DNA of 64,000 bases. Origin: Carallia brachiata. Taxonomy: Eukaryota; Streptophyta; Magnoliopsida; Malpighiales; Rhizophoraceae. Positions 1-11,043 of this stretch are shown here, in pieces. How positions within the stretch are numbered: the first letter of the stretch is position 1; the number at the start of each line of letters is the position of its first letter. The translations under genes and the position numbers were made by a program. The DNA lies in the NCBI GenBank assembly GCA_021464245.1, contig JADCRB010000053.1, positions 2,237,057-2,301,056 on the forward strand, given 5' to 3'. A model generated the notes under the pieces. It did not search any database, was not told the DNA's origin, and was given only the letters and a program-made list of their open reading frames with translations.

Positions 1-564
1 TCACAACTTTGTCTCTTTGAATCTTCCAAGTAGTTTTAACGTGTTGACATCACAACTTTGACTATTTGACTCTTCCAAGTAGTTTCACAGAGTAGGAAAA
101 TGATTGATGCCAGAAATAAGGAAAAAGTTTGTGTGCCTAAATTTTTTGTTTGATAAAATATATAAAAAATAATGAATAATAAATTTAAATAATAATATTT
201 ATATTTCTAATAATTAAATTTTATTATTAAATTTTTTATTATTTAAAATATATGAATTATTATTACAAATTATTAGTTTATTATTCTCGAGACAATTTTT
301 CAAACTTATCTTCTTAGACATTAAAACTAAACTCCATGAATAAATGGTGTGAAGAGCATTTAAAATATAACAAATTTAATTACATATGTAATTATATTAT
401 ATTTTAGAATAAAAAATAAAAAAATAATTTATTATATTATATTTTATCACTTTAATTATATAAATAACACTTTTTTTTTGGTCACATGCCCTTTGCCTCT
501 GGCCGTGAAAATTCCACGTAAAATCCGCTTCCAGTTGTCAGAGTCAAACTCAGTAGGAAAATCT
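1..564. other. 5' flank of PCR-like copy A
   Basis: AT-rich upstream region with no coding signal. The first 110 bases contain two imperfect copies of a short motif (TCACAACTTTG followed by CTTCCAAGTAG). The motif recurs at about 6990-7050 in front of the second gene copy, and so does the stretch about 500-560 (again at about 7620-7680). This places the left part of a tandem duplication here. It may continue beyond the window start. Confidence 0.6.
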
Positions 565-573
565 TTTATATGA
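565..573 (+). promoter_or_regulatory. TATA-like box, PCR-like copy A
   Basis: TTTATATGA lies about 115 bases before the ATG at 689. It aligns with the better TATATAAA in copy B at 7686-7693, within a block conserved between the two copies (both continue into CCCCAGCTGCAC). The A copy is a weaker match to the TATA consensus. Confidence 0.45.
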
Positions 574-688
574 ACAAGTAAACAACGACCCCAGCTGCAC
601 AAAGATAACAACAAAGCTATTTCTCATTTCTCGCAAATATCAATTCTATCAAAGTTATTGTTTGTAGCTAAGCAGGGAAATTACTAAT

Positions 689-1972
689 ATGTATCCAGGC
701 AATTCAGAGAACGTCTACCCAGAGGCTGCTCCAGGGCCGACCCCTCCACCTCCGTCACCGCCACAGCCACAGTCGAGAAAGTTTCCTGATGGGAAATGGT
801 CCACTGGCTTTTGCGATTGTTGCAGTGACCCCTCCAGCTGTAATTAATTCTGCTTTATTGAAAAATTGCCGTTTGATTGTATTATATCTTTAAATGTTTC
901 CTTGTTAGTTTTGTTGCTTTAATTTTGATACAAATCTTGCGTTATTCTTGAAGGTTGCATCACATGTTGCTGTCCATGCCTCATTTTCGGGCAAGTAGCA
1001 GAGATTATTGACAGGGGAAATCTAAGTAAGAGCTGCTTGACCACTTTTCTAGTTACGGAAGAATTTTATACTTAGTACAATTTTGGGTGTTAAATTTAAT
1101 ATCAATCCATTTACGGTTTCCACCGATCAACTTAAATTTTTTGGTTGGATGAGTTTTTGACATAGTACGACCCTCATTCTTCGCGACAATGAATTTCATC
1201 GTGCCTGTTGAGCTGAATTTCTTACGCGGTTTTCTCCGTCCTAACCAGCTGGGCTTGCGGCGCTCACCTATTATGGAATGGCTTTTGGATGCGGATGGTT
1301 ATATGCATGCACTTACAGGTACAAATTGCGGGGAATGTTTGCACTCCCACAAGCTCCATGTGCCGATTGGCTCGTCCACTTGTGCTGCCACGTTTGCTCT
1401 ATTTCCCAAGAGTATCGGGAACTCAAGATTCGTGGCTTCGATCCCTCCATAGGTAAAAAGCAAAATACTTTACCGAGATACTAAAACTCGCCTTTCATTA
1501 ACTATATGATTCTATTTTTGTTAGGATTTTTTTTTTCAAGTGTATGTTGTATGATTAAAAAATTTCGCAATTGAAATGAGAGAGATAAATAAGTAGTATA
1601 TAAGTGAAAATGATATATAAATTCAATAGATTAAAATTTTTTGTTGAGATGTGGTGTCAAATATATAAATGAGTTGCTTACTTAAACTTTACTCAGGTTT
1701 TTTCTAGTTTTGGGCTCTCACATTTCTTTACAATTTTTTCGCCATGTTTTGTCCTATATTTTTCGCCAAGCACCTATATGTACTTTGATTGAAAACCAAT
1801 TAAAAGAACTAGCATCATCATAATTTGGAGTTAGTTAGACTTAAGTAATCAGTGTAAATTCCTGACATGAATATTTATGCTTACTATTTTCCAAGGTTGG
1901 CAAGCCAATGCTGAAAGGTGGAAGCGGGAGGGACTTGAGCCTCCATTTGTAGCATCAGGCATGGATCGCTAA
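689..1972 (+). CDS. PLAC8-domain protein, plant cadmium resistance (PCR)/FWL-like, copy A
   Basis: Four exons inferred at 689-839, 954-1025, 1249-1452 and 1896-1972, all GT..AG and in frame, giving 167 residues. The order is a proline-rich N-terminus, then [14 protein letters not shown], the Cys-rich CCITCCCPC signature of the PLAC8 family, AEIIDRG, a hydrophobic segment leading to GWLYACTYR, then [10 protein letters not shown] and a C-terminus ending ASGMDR. PCR/FW2.2-like proteins are small plasma-membrane proteins linked to Cd/Zn efflux or cell-number control; which role applies here cannot be told. The start is the first ATG after the shared 5' UTR and matches copy B. Oddity: at the exon 2/3 junction copy A reads NLTGLA where copy B reads TTSCGLAG, so a family cysteine is missing, and exon 3 is two codons shorter. 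It may be functional or early in decay. Confidence 0.8.
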
Positions 1973-2161
1973 GGCCCGCGTGATCTTTTCCACAGTAGTG
2001 ATCTTCATTTTGGTGAAGCTTTGTCTACAATTTTTTTTTTTTACCAGATATAAAAAATTGATCGTGGATATGTTGGTTATTAAATTTGTGGATCGGGGCC
2101 GAGCTCATCACCTGTTTTTATGTGTCTCATTCAACCTTACTCATAAAGCAGACCCACTACT
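1973..2161. other. 3' flank of copy A, start of a ~2.7 kb insertion relative to copy B
   Basis: The first ~55 bases match the flank of copy B at 8895-8950. From about 2030 the match stops, and resumes at about 4725 (ATAGCCACCCAACATA, also near 8983). The intervening ~2.7 kb, including the LTR element, is therefore extra in copy A or deleted from copy B. Confidence 0.6.
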
Positions 2162-2419
2162 TGAGTGTTGAGGTTAACGCAAATTTGTTTAAGATTATAA
2201 TTCAGTATTATAGTAGAATTTATATTAGTGTCATGTTTTCTGTATTGGAGTCGAATTAGGAGTTGCTACAGTCTGGTATATAAGTAGTTCAATAATTTAA
2301 TTTATTGTGTAGTTGATGAACTTATTAATTGAGAGATTTTAGAGTGTGAGTTTCTCATTATTGTTATGTAACGTTATTCAGTTTAATAAAATTAAAGTTT
2401 AGTTAATTAAATTTCAACA
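2162..2419 (+). repeat. Left LTR of non-autonomous element
   Basis: Matches the right LTR best in its last ~130 bases (TTATTGTGTAG..., GAGATTTTA, GGTTTAATAAAATTAAAG-like). Relative to the right LTR it lacks about 150 bases in the middle. Confidence 0.65.
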
Positions 2420-4116
2420 GTGGTATCAGAGTTGATTCGATCCGTAGGGGCCAGAACGAGAGATATAAAAGTCAAAAGAAAATTCAAGAAGTTTTAATCA
2501 AAGAGTTGTGTTATCAAGAATAAAATAAGTATCGTCAAGAATTGTGTTAATTTACAAGTATAAAGAAAGACTTGTAGAGAATAGTGTTGATCTTCGGGTG
2601 AGAAGTAGACTCGTCGAGAATACGGTTGTATTTTTGGGTGTTGAGGAACACCTATTGAGAAAAATTGAAAAAGAAAGATCTTGGCATTTTCTCAAAGCAT
2701 GTTTAATCGAGAAGTTGTCGCCATCAAATTTCATAACCAGTTAATCGAAAACAAAGGTCGATCCCAAAATTGTGTTGAATTAGTTCTTGTTAAGAGCCAA
2801 CAAAGCAGAGTTGTCGTTATGCATATAGAGGAAACATAGCTCAAATAGAAGCTGCCACTAGTCACCCCCGAAGATACCAATATTATAGAATTTGAAACCG
2901 AGTATTTTGAATGAAGAATTTGATACTGAATTTGCGAAAAGTTGATTAACAATTTAGAAGGTAGGAAGTAGGCAGTAGAAACCTCCAAGAGCAACTACCG
3001 GCATCGTCAGACTACCCCACCGGCCACCGTGACAGTCCCACGTGCCGCCACATGCACTCCAGAAGTTGCCGTCTTTATCGCCAGAAGCTAGCCCTAGGAT
3101 CATAAGCCTCCAATCATCTTGTTTCTGGCCGTCATGCGCCCCAAAGACGCTACAATCAGGTCAGATCTACAGAGATCAGAAGGTCCATCGTCGGTCTCCA
3201 ACATCGACCAAGCTGTCTTTGCACATCACTATGGCATAAAATCACAAGTTCCAGCCTCACTAGCTGCCGATCTACCTTCCGTAGCTCCCATTGCACTGAT
3301 TACGTGCTGGAACCAGACCTAATTCGTTTAAGAAGTCAAAAATCTTCTGTCAAAGTTGAGTTGCTGCTGCCAGCCGTAATCTCCTCCCCTGATCTTGTCC
3401 CATCTGCTGGTTGTTCATCCTGGTTCCCTCACCATGGCTGCAGTGTGTAGCCGTCCATTGCCGGCATTAGTCCTTATCAACAGAAGTTAGCTTTGCGGGA
3501 GGAGAGAATGAGCAAAAAAAAAAAAGAAAAAAAAAGGAAACAAATTGGGCAGAAAAAGAAAAAAAAAAAAAAAAATTTGGGCATACATGAAGAAAAGAGA
3601 AGAGAGTGACCAGAATAAAAATTCAAAGGACAAAACAAGAAAAGTTTTGCAGAAATTGAAGAATTTGACATGCGTGAAAAAGAGAAGAGGTTGATGAAAT
3701 TTGATCATCTAATAATTATGGGTATGAGTAAGAAGAAAAAGAAAAAAAGAAGGTGGAGTTTTAATTTACACATGGATAACAATGAAGCAGTTAAGAAACA
3801 ATGAAGAGCAGTTAAGAAATAATGAAGCAGTCAAAAGGAAAATGTAGAATTGAGTTGAAGCATTGATTGAGATGATTTCAAAGTTAAATTGAATTTAGAA
3901 GATATTAGCAATCGAGAGCCAGGAGATGCTCAGATGTGAAGACTTGTGGAGTTAAATAAAAGCTCGGAAATTAGGGACTTGTTGAGTTGAAGGCTAAGAT
4001 GCTTAGATTTGAGAGCTAAATGCTTAGTTGAGAGCTTAAATGCTCAGTTCAGTTTTTCCATGTGTGATTGAAAAATAAACTAAGAGGTGAGTAAAAGTAC
4101 TCTACAGTTGCAACAT

Positions 4117-4527
4117 TGAGTGTTGCGGAGATTAAAATCTTAGACTTTAGTGAAGGTTGTTTGTCACAAGTTCATTGGAAGATTGAAAGGTTAAGTAAGA
4201 ATTAGTCAAACAAAATCAAAAGCTAGTTAGAATAATTCAAAAGAATAATTGTCAAGGAAACTCTTATTGATCATGTTGATGCTAATTTGAAAGTTTGTTT
4301 ACAGACAGTGAACCAATAAGAAGATAAGTGAAGGTTTCAGTTGAAGTTACACAGTTATTGATGTGATGCAGATGCTAGAGTCCATATATAAGGAGTTCAG
4401 TGTTTTAGTTTATTGTGTGGATAGTGAGCTTATTAATTGGGAGATTTTAAAGTATGTATTTCTCAGTGTTGTCATATGATATTATTCGGTTTAATAAAAT
4501 TAAAGTTCAATTAATTAAATTCCAACA
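4117..4527 (+). repeat. Right LTR of non-autonomous element
   Basis: Begins TGAGTGTTG and ends CCAACA; longer than the left copy. The shared terminal part includes TTATTAATTGGGAGATTTTA and AATAAAATTAAAGTT. Confidence 0.65.
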
Positions 4528-4539
4528 CCGAGCACTGCT

Positions 4540-4730
4540 GGGTCCAAGCGGGCCTTCTCTAAGAGAGTGTGATGAGTTAATGAGTTTTAAACCAACAGCG
4601 CGCCTACTCACAGATATCTAGAGAAATTCGGAGGTCATTGCCTCCCTTGCAATCGTTGGGACTCAAACCTATGTCTAATGTGAGGAAAGCACACTGAGTT
4701 AACATCTTACTACCACCTTAGGTAGTCGTC
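4540..4730 (-). mobile_element. tRNA-derived SINE-like sequence (minus strand)
   Basis: On the minus strand, reading down from about 4730, TGGTAGTAAGATGTTAACTC resembles a pol III A box. TAGGTTTGAGTCCC about 35 bases later resembles a B box. This is the head structure of a tRNA-derived SINE, lying directly beside the LTR element. No tail or target duplication was identified, so the limits are approximate. Confidence 0.4.
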
Positions 4731-4805
4731 TATATGTCTTTAATCATATGATTTTGGGCTCATAAATAGCCACCCAACATATTTGTATATATGTTTTTTT
4801 TTTTT

Positions 4806-4968
4806 GAAAAATATTAGGTAGTAATATTTAAATAAAAATAAGGTAGCAATAAAGCGATATGAGTCGTTGGATGATTGAAATTTAAAAAAAAAAAAACAAA
4901 CAAGTTGTTAGACGTCGTTGAATGAACCTCGTAGTTACTTTATTACTATCTGAAATTAAACTGCTTTG
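4806..4968. mobile_element. Short AT-rich MITE, family copy 1
   Basis: About 160 bases with inverted ends (TTAGGTAGTAAT near 4815 and ATTACTATCTGA near 4945). The inside (CGTTGGATGATTGAAATTT, then GTTAGACGTCGTTGAATGAA) recurs in recognisable form at about 57360-57516. The same block is absent from the matching place in duplicated copy B. Confidence 0.5.
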
Positions 4969-6960
4969 ATGTGTTTTTTAAGTTTTTTTGGAGTGATACA
5001 TTTACTTTTTTTTCCTTTTTAAGAATACCTTTATATGTTTACAGTTAAGATTGTATAATGGAAAAAATTTAGTGGTAGGATAGTAGAAGCAACAATGGCT
5101 CTGCTAAAGTGGCCGTAATGGGATAAAGATTTCTTGAATTCTCCAAAAAAAAAAAAAGATATACAGATCGTTGAATGGATTGCACTCCTCTTACATGTCT
5201 CTCATTGTATTATTACGTAGTCAGGTCCTTGTAAAAAGCAAAAATTTAATGATGCAATAATTGTTTTAGAGAATTTTGGATAATCCCTTATTATTTGATC
5301 ATTTATTTAAACATAAATATTACATGTTACAATTAAATTGATGTTATTGTATGCAAGAATATTAAAATCGAAATCCTGCTTAGAATCGATTTGAAATGTT
5401 GTGAATCAAATCTTAAAATCAGATTGTATAATTATAATATTGTACTAAAAATAAAGAGAAAGCAAAAATTGCCTAATACTAATATATATAACTTTAGTTT
5501 ATACATATCAACTAAACAATAATAAAAATAATTCTCTTCTTGTGTAAGAAAAATAACCTCTCCCCAATAATTCTTATAAGTTAGAGATTTTTTTTCATCT
5601 AATTACTTGCTTGCTTATATTTAGTATTTAAATTTAAACAAATATATATCTTTATAATTGTTTTAATTGTTAACAAAGTTGAAATTCAACTCAAAAGCAT
5701 ATTATAAAGGAAATGAAAATTATAGGATTCTATATAGTTTCTGCAATTTAGATGGAGAATTTACCTAGATTGCGTCTCAAAAAAATCCTACCGTAATCAA
5801 ATTTGTTGGTTTCATGTATAATCATATAATTATAATATCTTATGATTCGAATCGAGATTTTAACAAGTTCCCCAATCACCATGCCCAAAATCACCAAATT
5901 TGATCATTTTTTTTTTTTTATCTAGTAGGAAGTTTACTGAGTCATAAACTACTCAATGAAAATAATTTTTCCCTCCCATAAATCTCACACTCTCCACTTC
6001 TATAAACTAAAACTCAATACCTCTGTAAACAAACTAAAAATTTTAACTTTAATCACTCGATGGTCTTATAAAAAACTTGAATCATAATTAAATAAACAAA
6101 CCCAAACCCACAAACTTTGTTAGCGGGCCACTCATTCATGTGTCCAAATCTTATCAGTCGAATTGTTTTGTTTTTAGTGAGCTCGTCTTCTTAAGGCCAC
6201 ACAATTACAAAGAATACAATTACCCAAGACACTATTGATTACAAACACCTTAAACCTCCAAACTTAAACCTCTATCAAAAAAAGTGTGAGATTTCCTTTT
6301 TTTATTTTTGTACAAAAGAGATAATATGAGATTTATAAAAATAAAGAAAAAGAATTCAACTTGAGATAATTAGTAATCTAATTCGATATGATCCGAATTA
6401 GAAGTGATTTGATCCAAATTCAACTAAAGACTACCAAGACGCATTTTTTTTATTCATTTTGGACTAGGTTAACCATCCCCTGCGAATTAGAAGGTTGGTT
6501 ACCTAAAGGAAAATTTTTTATGGGCATCCCAAGATGTATTTATACCACATATAAAATATTTTATGTTATATAAATAGCATTTTATAGAATATATAAATAG
6601 TAAAATAGTACAAAATTACAGAAATTTCTTATATATTTTATGAAAAATTCTCGATATATTACAAAATATTTTTTATATTATATAAAATTATTTTGCGTCT
6701 ATAAAATTACACGTTCATGTAATGGTTCTCTTGTGCAAATTATATAGAGAGGGCAAATTTTTAAGTAAGTTGTGAGCCTAGGGAGTTTAACTAAACTAGT
6801 TATAACTATTTCTCATCCACTTTAGGAAGCGGAATATAAAATCTCAAGCATTATGATGCTCATTAAAGACAACCTAGCTCTGACCAATAATTGATTAAAA
6901 AGTCCACTAGTTTATTAAGTACTGATTTCCTCAAGTGTAAGATAATTAATTGTTAGCTGC
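4969..6960. other. Intergenic: decayed downstream half of duplication unit A
   Basis: No gene is seen. Patches are similar to unit B: about 5221-5340 matches 9260-9380, about 6110-6170 matches 9500-9555, and about 6190-6240 matches 10245-10300. The rest is AT-rich and unremarkable. Confidence 0.5.
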
Positions 6961-7685
6961 CTTCGCTCCAATTGCGTTTGCCGCTAACCCTTTTAACGTG
7001 TTAATGTCACAACTTTGACCATGTGAATCTTCCAAGCAGTTTCACATAGTAATTGTTAAATGTCAAAACTGACCTCAACATAATATTTTAATAAAACGAA
7101 AAAGGTAGATGACTAGGCAACTTGGCTATGCAACATTCATGTTGCATTAAAAAAATTTTGATTTTGTTTTAGAAAATTAATATTTAAAGTAACATTAATC
7201 ATGAACATTAATTCAAGTAATCATTGGTCGTATTAACTAAGGGTGTGTTCGGAAGTCGACTCCCACTACATCGCTCTCCCTTTTCTCCTGTATAGGTTTA
7301 GCATGCTTCCTTGAAAACAAAAAATTTAGAGTAATATTAAATATATTTAAATTTTAATTTCTGTACAAAAATAAGAAAATATAGATAAAATCTAACTATA
7401 AAAGTATGGACATGTAACACTGCTTTTAATAAAAATGTGGGTTTTTGTATTTCCTTAGAATGCAAGGGTCCTTGTCTCCAGGGGCAAGAGAGAAATTACC
7501 AAGAGCCATCCCCGTTTGAAGGAGCAATTTCAACTATTTGGTGTACATTTTCAGCCAATTTCGCCAACCTGAAAATTAAAAAATGTCCTTGGTCAGAACC
7601 CTATCCAATTAAACAATGTTGCCGCGAAAATTCCACGAAAAATCCACTTCCAATTGTCAGAGCCAAACTCAGCAGGAAAATCAAT
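6961..7685. other. 5' flank of PCR-like copy B
   Basis: Carries the shared motif TCACAACTTTG (near 7008) and the conserved promoter block from about 7600. A 112-codon reading frame (7437-7775) crosses this region but resembles no family I know, and it runs into the 5' UTR of copy B; it is not called. Confidence 0.5.
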
Positions 7686-7693
7686 TATATAAA
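7686..7693 (+). promoter_or_regulatory. TATA box, PCR-like copy B
   Basis: TATATAAA lies about 100 bases before the ATG at 7793, within the block conserved between the two copies. Spacing fits a plant TATA promoter with a 60-80 base leader. Confidence 0.6.
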
Positions 7694-7792
7694 CTACAAC
7701 CCCAGCTGCACAAAAATAACAACAAAGCTATTTCTCATTTCCCTCAATTTTATCAAAGTTGCTGTTTGTAGCTGAGCAGGGAAACTAATAAT

Positions 7793-8894
7793 ATGTATCC
7801 AGGCAATTCAGAGATCGTTGACCCAAAGGTTGCTCCAGTGCCAACGCTGTCACCTCCGCCGCAGTCACCGTCACATTTGAGAAAGTTTCCTGATGGCGAA
7901 TGGTCCACTGGCCTTTGCGATTGTGGCAGTGACCCCTCCAATTGTAATTACTTCAGCTTCCCAAAAAATCGCGCTTAATTCTATTTTTTTAAAAAATGTT
8001 TCCTTGTTGGTGTTGTTTTAATTTTGATATATATCTTGCATTCTTCTTGAAGTTTGTATCACGTGTTTCTGTCCATGCATCACTTTCGGGCGGATAGCTG
8101 AGATTATTGACAAGGGAACTACATGTAAGTCCTGCTCGACCACTTGTCACGCTAGAGTTTCATACATGGTCACAATTTTGAGTGTCAGAACTTAATATGT
8201 GATGTATTTATGATTTTTACCGAACCACTTGAATTTTTTAGTTGAATGATTATTTGACATAATATCACGTCTTTTTGTGACCGCCTCATTCTTCGCGACT
8301 ATAAGATTTATCATGCCTGTTGAGCTGAAATTCTTACGCGGTTTTTCCGTCTTAACCAGCATGTGGGCTTGCGGGGCTTATCTATTATGTAATGGGTTCT
8401 ATTGGATGCGGATGGCTATATGCATGCACTTACAGGTCCAAATTGCGGGGAATGTTTGCACTCCCAGAAGCTCCATGTGCCGATTGGCTGGTCCACTGTT
8501 GCTGCTGCGTTTGCTCTCTTTCCCAAGAGTATCGGGAACTCAAGATTCGTGGCTTCGATCCCTCCACAGGTAAACAGCAAAATACTTCACGTCACCATGT
8601 CATTCATAACCTTACCATTATACTAAACCTCGCCCTTCATTAACTATAATATGATACCATTTTGTTATTTTGCCTATTATTTTTCACCAAGCACCTATAT
8701 GTACTTTTATTGAAAAACCAATTAGAAGAATTAGCATCTTCATAATTTGCAGTTAGTTACACTTAAATAATCAGTGCAAATTCCTGACATGAATATCTAT
8801 GCTTATTATTTTGCAAGGTTGGCAAGCCAACGTCGAGAGTTGGAAACGGGAGGGACTTAAGCCTCCATTTGTAGCATCAGGCATGGATCGCTAA
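7793..8894 (+). CDS. PLAC8-domain protein, plant cadmium resistance (PCR)/FWL-like, copy B
   Basis: Four exons inferred at 7793-7943, 8053-8124, 8360-8569 and 8818-8894 give 169 residues without a stop. Landmarks in order: proline-rich N-terminus, [13 protein letters not shown] (residues 33-44), [21 protein letters not shown] (the PLAC8 CxxCxCPC motif), [13 protein letters not shown], a hydrophobic span to [47 protein letters not shown] and a C-terminus ending ASGMDR. The length and the motifs fit full PCR proteins, plasma-membrane proteins associated with Cd/Zn export or organ size. Compared with copy A it keeps the cysteine of the SCG motif, so it is the better candidate for the ancestral function. 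The substrate cannot be predicted from sequence. Confidence 0.88.
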
Positions 8895-9657
8895 GGCCCG
8901 CATGATCTTTTCCACAGGAGTGCTCTTCATTTTGGTCAAGCTTTGTGTATATAGGTCATCAATCATATACAATTTGGCTCATAAATAGCCACCCAACATA
9001 TTTGTATGTATCGTCTTTTCAGTTTTTGGCTTTTGGAGGGATACTTTTTTTCTTTTTCAGATGAAGAGTGTCTTTACATGTCTACAGTTACGATTGCAAA
9101 AAGAAAAAAAAAATTAATAGTACCGCACTAGGTGCATTGTAAAGGATCCCGTAGGGTAATTTTATAAATTTATTTTGAATTTGCCCATAAAAAATGGCAT
9201 ATGGGCTGTTGAATAAATGACGCGTCTCGTGTGCGCAGCTCATTATGTTGCTACATAGCCAAGCCCTTGTAAGAAAAGCAGGAATTTAATGTTGTAATAA
9301 CTGTTTCAACGAAATTTTGATAATCCTTTTAATTTGATCATCTATTTGAACAGAAATATCACATGTATACCATTAGATTGACGTGGTCAAACTGTGGAAC
9401 CTACTTTCTGTAGGTTCACCATGCCCAAATTAATTTCTAAAGCCCAAACTCGCTGACATGTAAACGGGCTCGAGCAAAAAAAAAAAAAAAACTGAAGCCC
9501 ACTAACTTCGTTAGGGGGCCACGCATTGGTGGCTCCAAAGCCTGTCAGTCGAATTCTTCCGGCCTTTGATGGCCATGCATTTCGTCTCTCGAGCACCCAA
9601 AGGCGTTCTGGAGCTCATGCGGGAGGAATACGTGTGGTGTGTCTTTGCTCAGGAACC
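8895..9657. other. 3' flank of copy B
   Basis: Non-coding and similar in patches to 1973-2030 and 4725-6180, the flank of copy A. No gene or RNA signal is seen. A poly-A run lies at about 9476-9490. Confidence 0.5.
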
Positions 9658-10170
9658 ATAGTTATAAAACTCAAATCAAACATTGATTCGGACAGAAGAC
9701 TCAATCAATGAGTTAGAGGTTTAATCCGTGTGTGACTCAGTGGGATCAATATCTATAATAATGTTTACATTTGTATAGTAAGAAATCATATCATTATTTA
9801 TCTTAAGAAGAGGAATACATCTCGTATAATTTAACACAATGACAACATTTTCAAAAAAAAAAAGTAGCTTATGCCAAACAAAACTTTGGTAAAAATTGTT
9901 AAAGAGCTCTTTTCCAAATGTCGAATGTAGCCTGTTACTTAGTACATGAACAATGGTAAATTGTTGTGGATGAAAAACAAACGACAGGAATAGTATAGAA
10001 AAATACCGTGCAACATTGTCCAGTATTAAAAAAATACTGTTCAATCACTATTCACACAATGACAAGTGAAAAAAAATATAATTTTTTTGACTGTTTGAAC
10101 AGTCAGGCCCCGCCTAGTGCCCAATCATCAGGCCACCGGTCTAATCGGTCAGGCCGAGTTTTATAACTAT
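9658..10170. mobile_element. MITE-like element with perfect 15-bp terminal inverted repeats
   Basis: ATAGTTATAAAACTC at 9658-9672 is repeated exactly, inverted, at 10156-10170. The 513 bases between have no coding sequence. Next to the right end lie subterminal GGCC/CCGGT motifs (CAGGCCACCGGTCTAATCGG). The unit is missing from the matching place in duplication unit A (about 6170), so it probably came after the duplication. No exact target duplication is seen, although AGGAACCATAG precedes and AAGAACATAG follows the element. Confidence 0.6.
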
Positions 10171-10767
10171 ACTAAGAACATAGTTATTTACCATGTGTAG
10201 TTGATCTTCCTCTTTTACCACCCAAAAAAAAACAAAAAAAGTTTCATCTTCTTAAGTCTAAACAATTACAGAGAATACAAGTACCCAAATTTGTCCTTCC
10301 GGACACTCTATTGGCCATAAACCTAAATTTTTATTTTTCAGATCTTGAGTTTTAATATTAAAAAAGGAATATGTGAGAATTATAAGAATAAAGGGAACTA
10401 TTTTGATTGTATATAACCCACAATCCAATTGGTAAGCAGCTAACAATACTCTTACTTGATCATTTACCAATTATTAAATGGGTAATCAAATTCCCCATTT
10501 TTTAACATCCGTTCGGATCCAACTGAAAGCAATGTTTTAAAATGCTATTCAATAAAGGAATTTTATGGCCAAAATGAATGTGTAATGTTACATGAATATA
10601 AAGAAGCAAAATTACGGGGAAATCAAAATATGTTATAGAGTTTGATCCAGAAGAAAAATGTTGTGGAGCTACACAGAACAATTTTCGTCAAAAATTGAAG
10701 CATTCCCAAGTGCATGCTCACTTCGGGATTTTTTATGGAATTTTAATGCCGTATTGTCTAATCTAAG
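10171..10767. other. Intergenic
   Basis: The first 350 bases resemble 6190-6430, the end of duplication unit A. No gene is supported. Confidence 0.45.
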
Positions 10768-11043
10768 ATGAACCTGAACAAGAACGTGCACAACCTGAAA
10801 CACGAAGGCATCTACGAAGACGATGGTTTTTACGCCAGGTTAATGAAGCAGATTGTGATTTTAACTGCCGATGATGATGGTGATTTAATACTGATGATGA
10901 TGATCAAGAATTCTTCGATCCAAACAAAATTCGAATCCCATTCTTAGTAGTACTTGCAAACAAGGCTACACCAAAAAAACTGGGGGTTTCTCGTCAGCAT
11001 TACAACCTGGAAGCAATTTCAGCTGGAGGGAAAGTGAAGAAGT
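10768..11043 (+). pseudogene. 5' fragment of small acidic protein family (copy 1), cut by copia element
   Basis: From ATG 10768 the frame reads MNLNKNVHNLKHEGIYEDD... and contains YEDDGFYARLMKQIVILTA, followed by DDD. This matches copy 2 (EDDAYYAEIRRQILLLTADD) and copy 3 (DEDDVFYAELRKQVLLLIAD). The frame then stops. A shifted frame continues the similarity with LQPGSNFSWRESEE (copy 3: ILQPGSYFSWWDKE), directly before the copia LTR. The conserved C-terminal half found in the other copies (RNGNGTGVFIP) does not reappear on the far side of the element. The copy is broken by at least one frameshift plus loss of its 3' half. The family's function is unknown to me. Confidence 0.65.

Larger units (their letters stand above)
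2162..4527 (+). mobile_element. Non-autonomous LTR retrotransposon (LARD/TRIM-like)
   Basis: Two similar ends frame this unit. The left LTR (about 2162-2419) starts TGAGTGTTG and ends AATTTCAACA. The right LTR (about 4117-4527) starts TGAGTGTTG and ends AATTCCAACA. One base after the left LTR comes TGGTATCAGAG (2421-2431), the usual initiator-Met tRNA primer-binding site. The inside has no gag, protease, integrase or RT reading frame; it has a GC-richer block at about 2990-3440 and a purine-rich stretch at 3480-3860. The left LTR is about 150 bases shorter than the right, so it carries deletions. No clean target-site duplication is visible (CTACT left, CCGAG right), so rearrangement or decay is likely. 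It would depend on enzymes from other elements. Confidence 0.7.

Noticed and set aside
1189..1452. 87-codon plus-strand frame within PCR-like copy A
   Set aside because: It lies in a different frame from exon 3 (1249-1452), whose reading gives the conserved GWLYACTYR and QEYREL motifs.
7437..7775. 112-codon plus-strand frame before PCR-like copy B
   Set aside because: It spans the TATA box and the leader of copy B, is not conserved in the duplicated region before copy A and resembles no known family.
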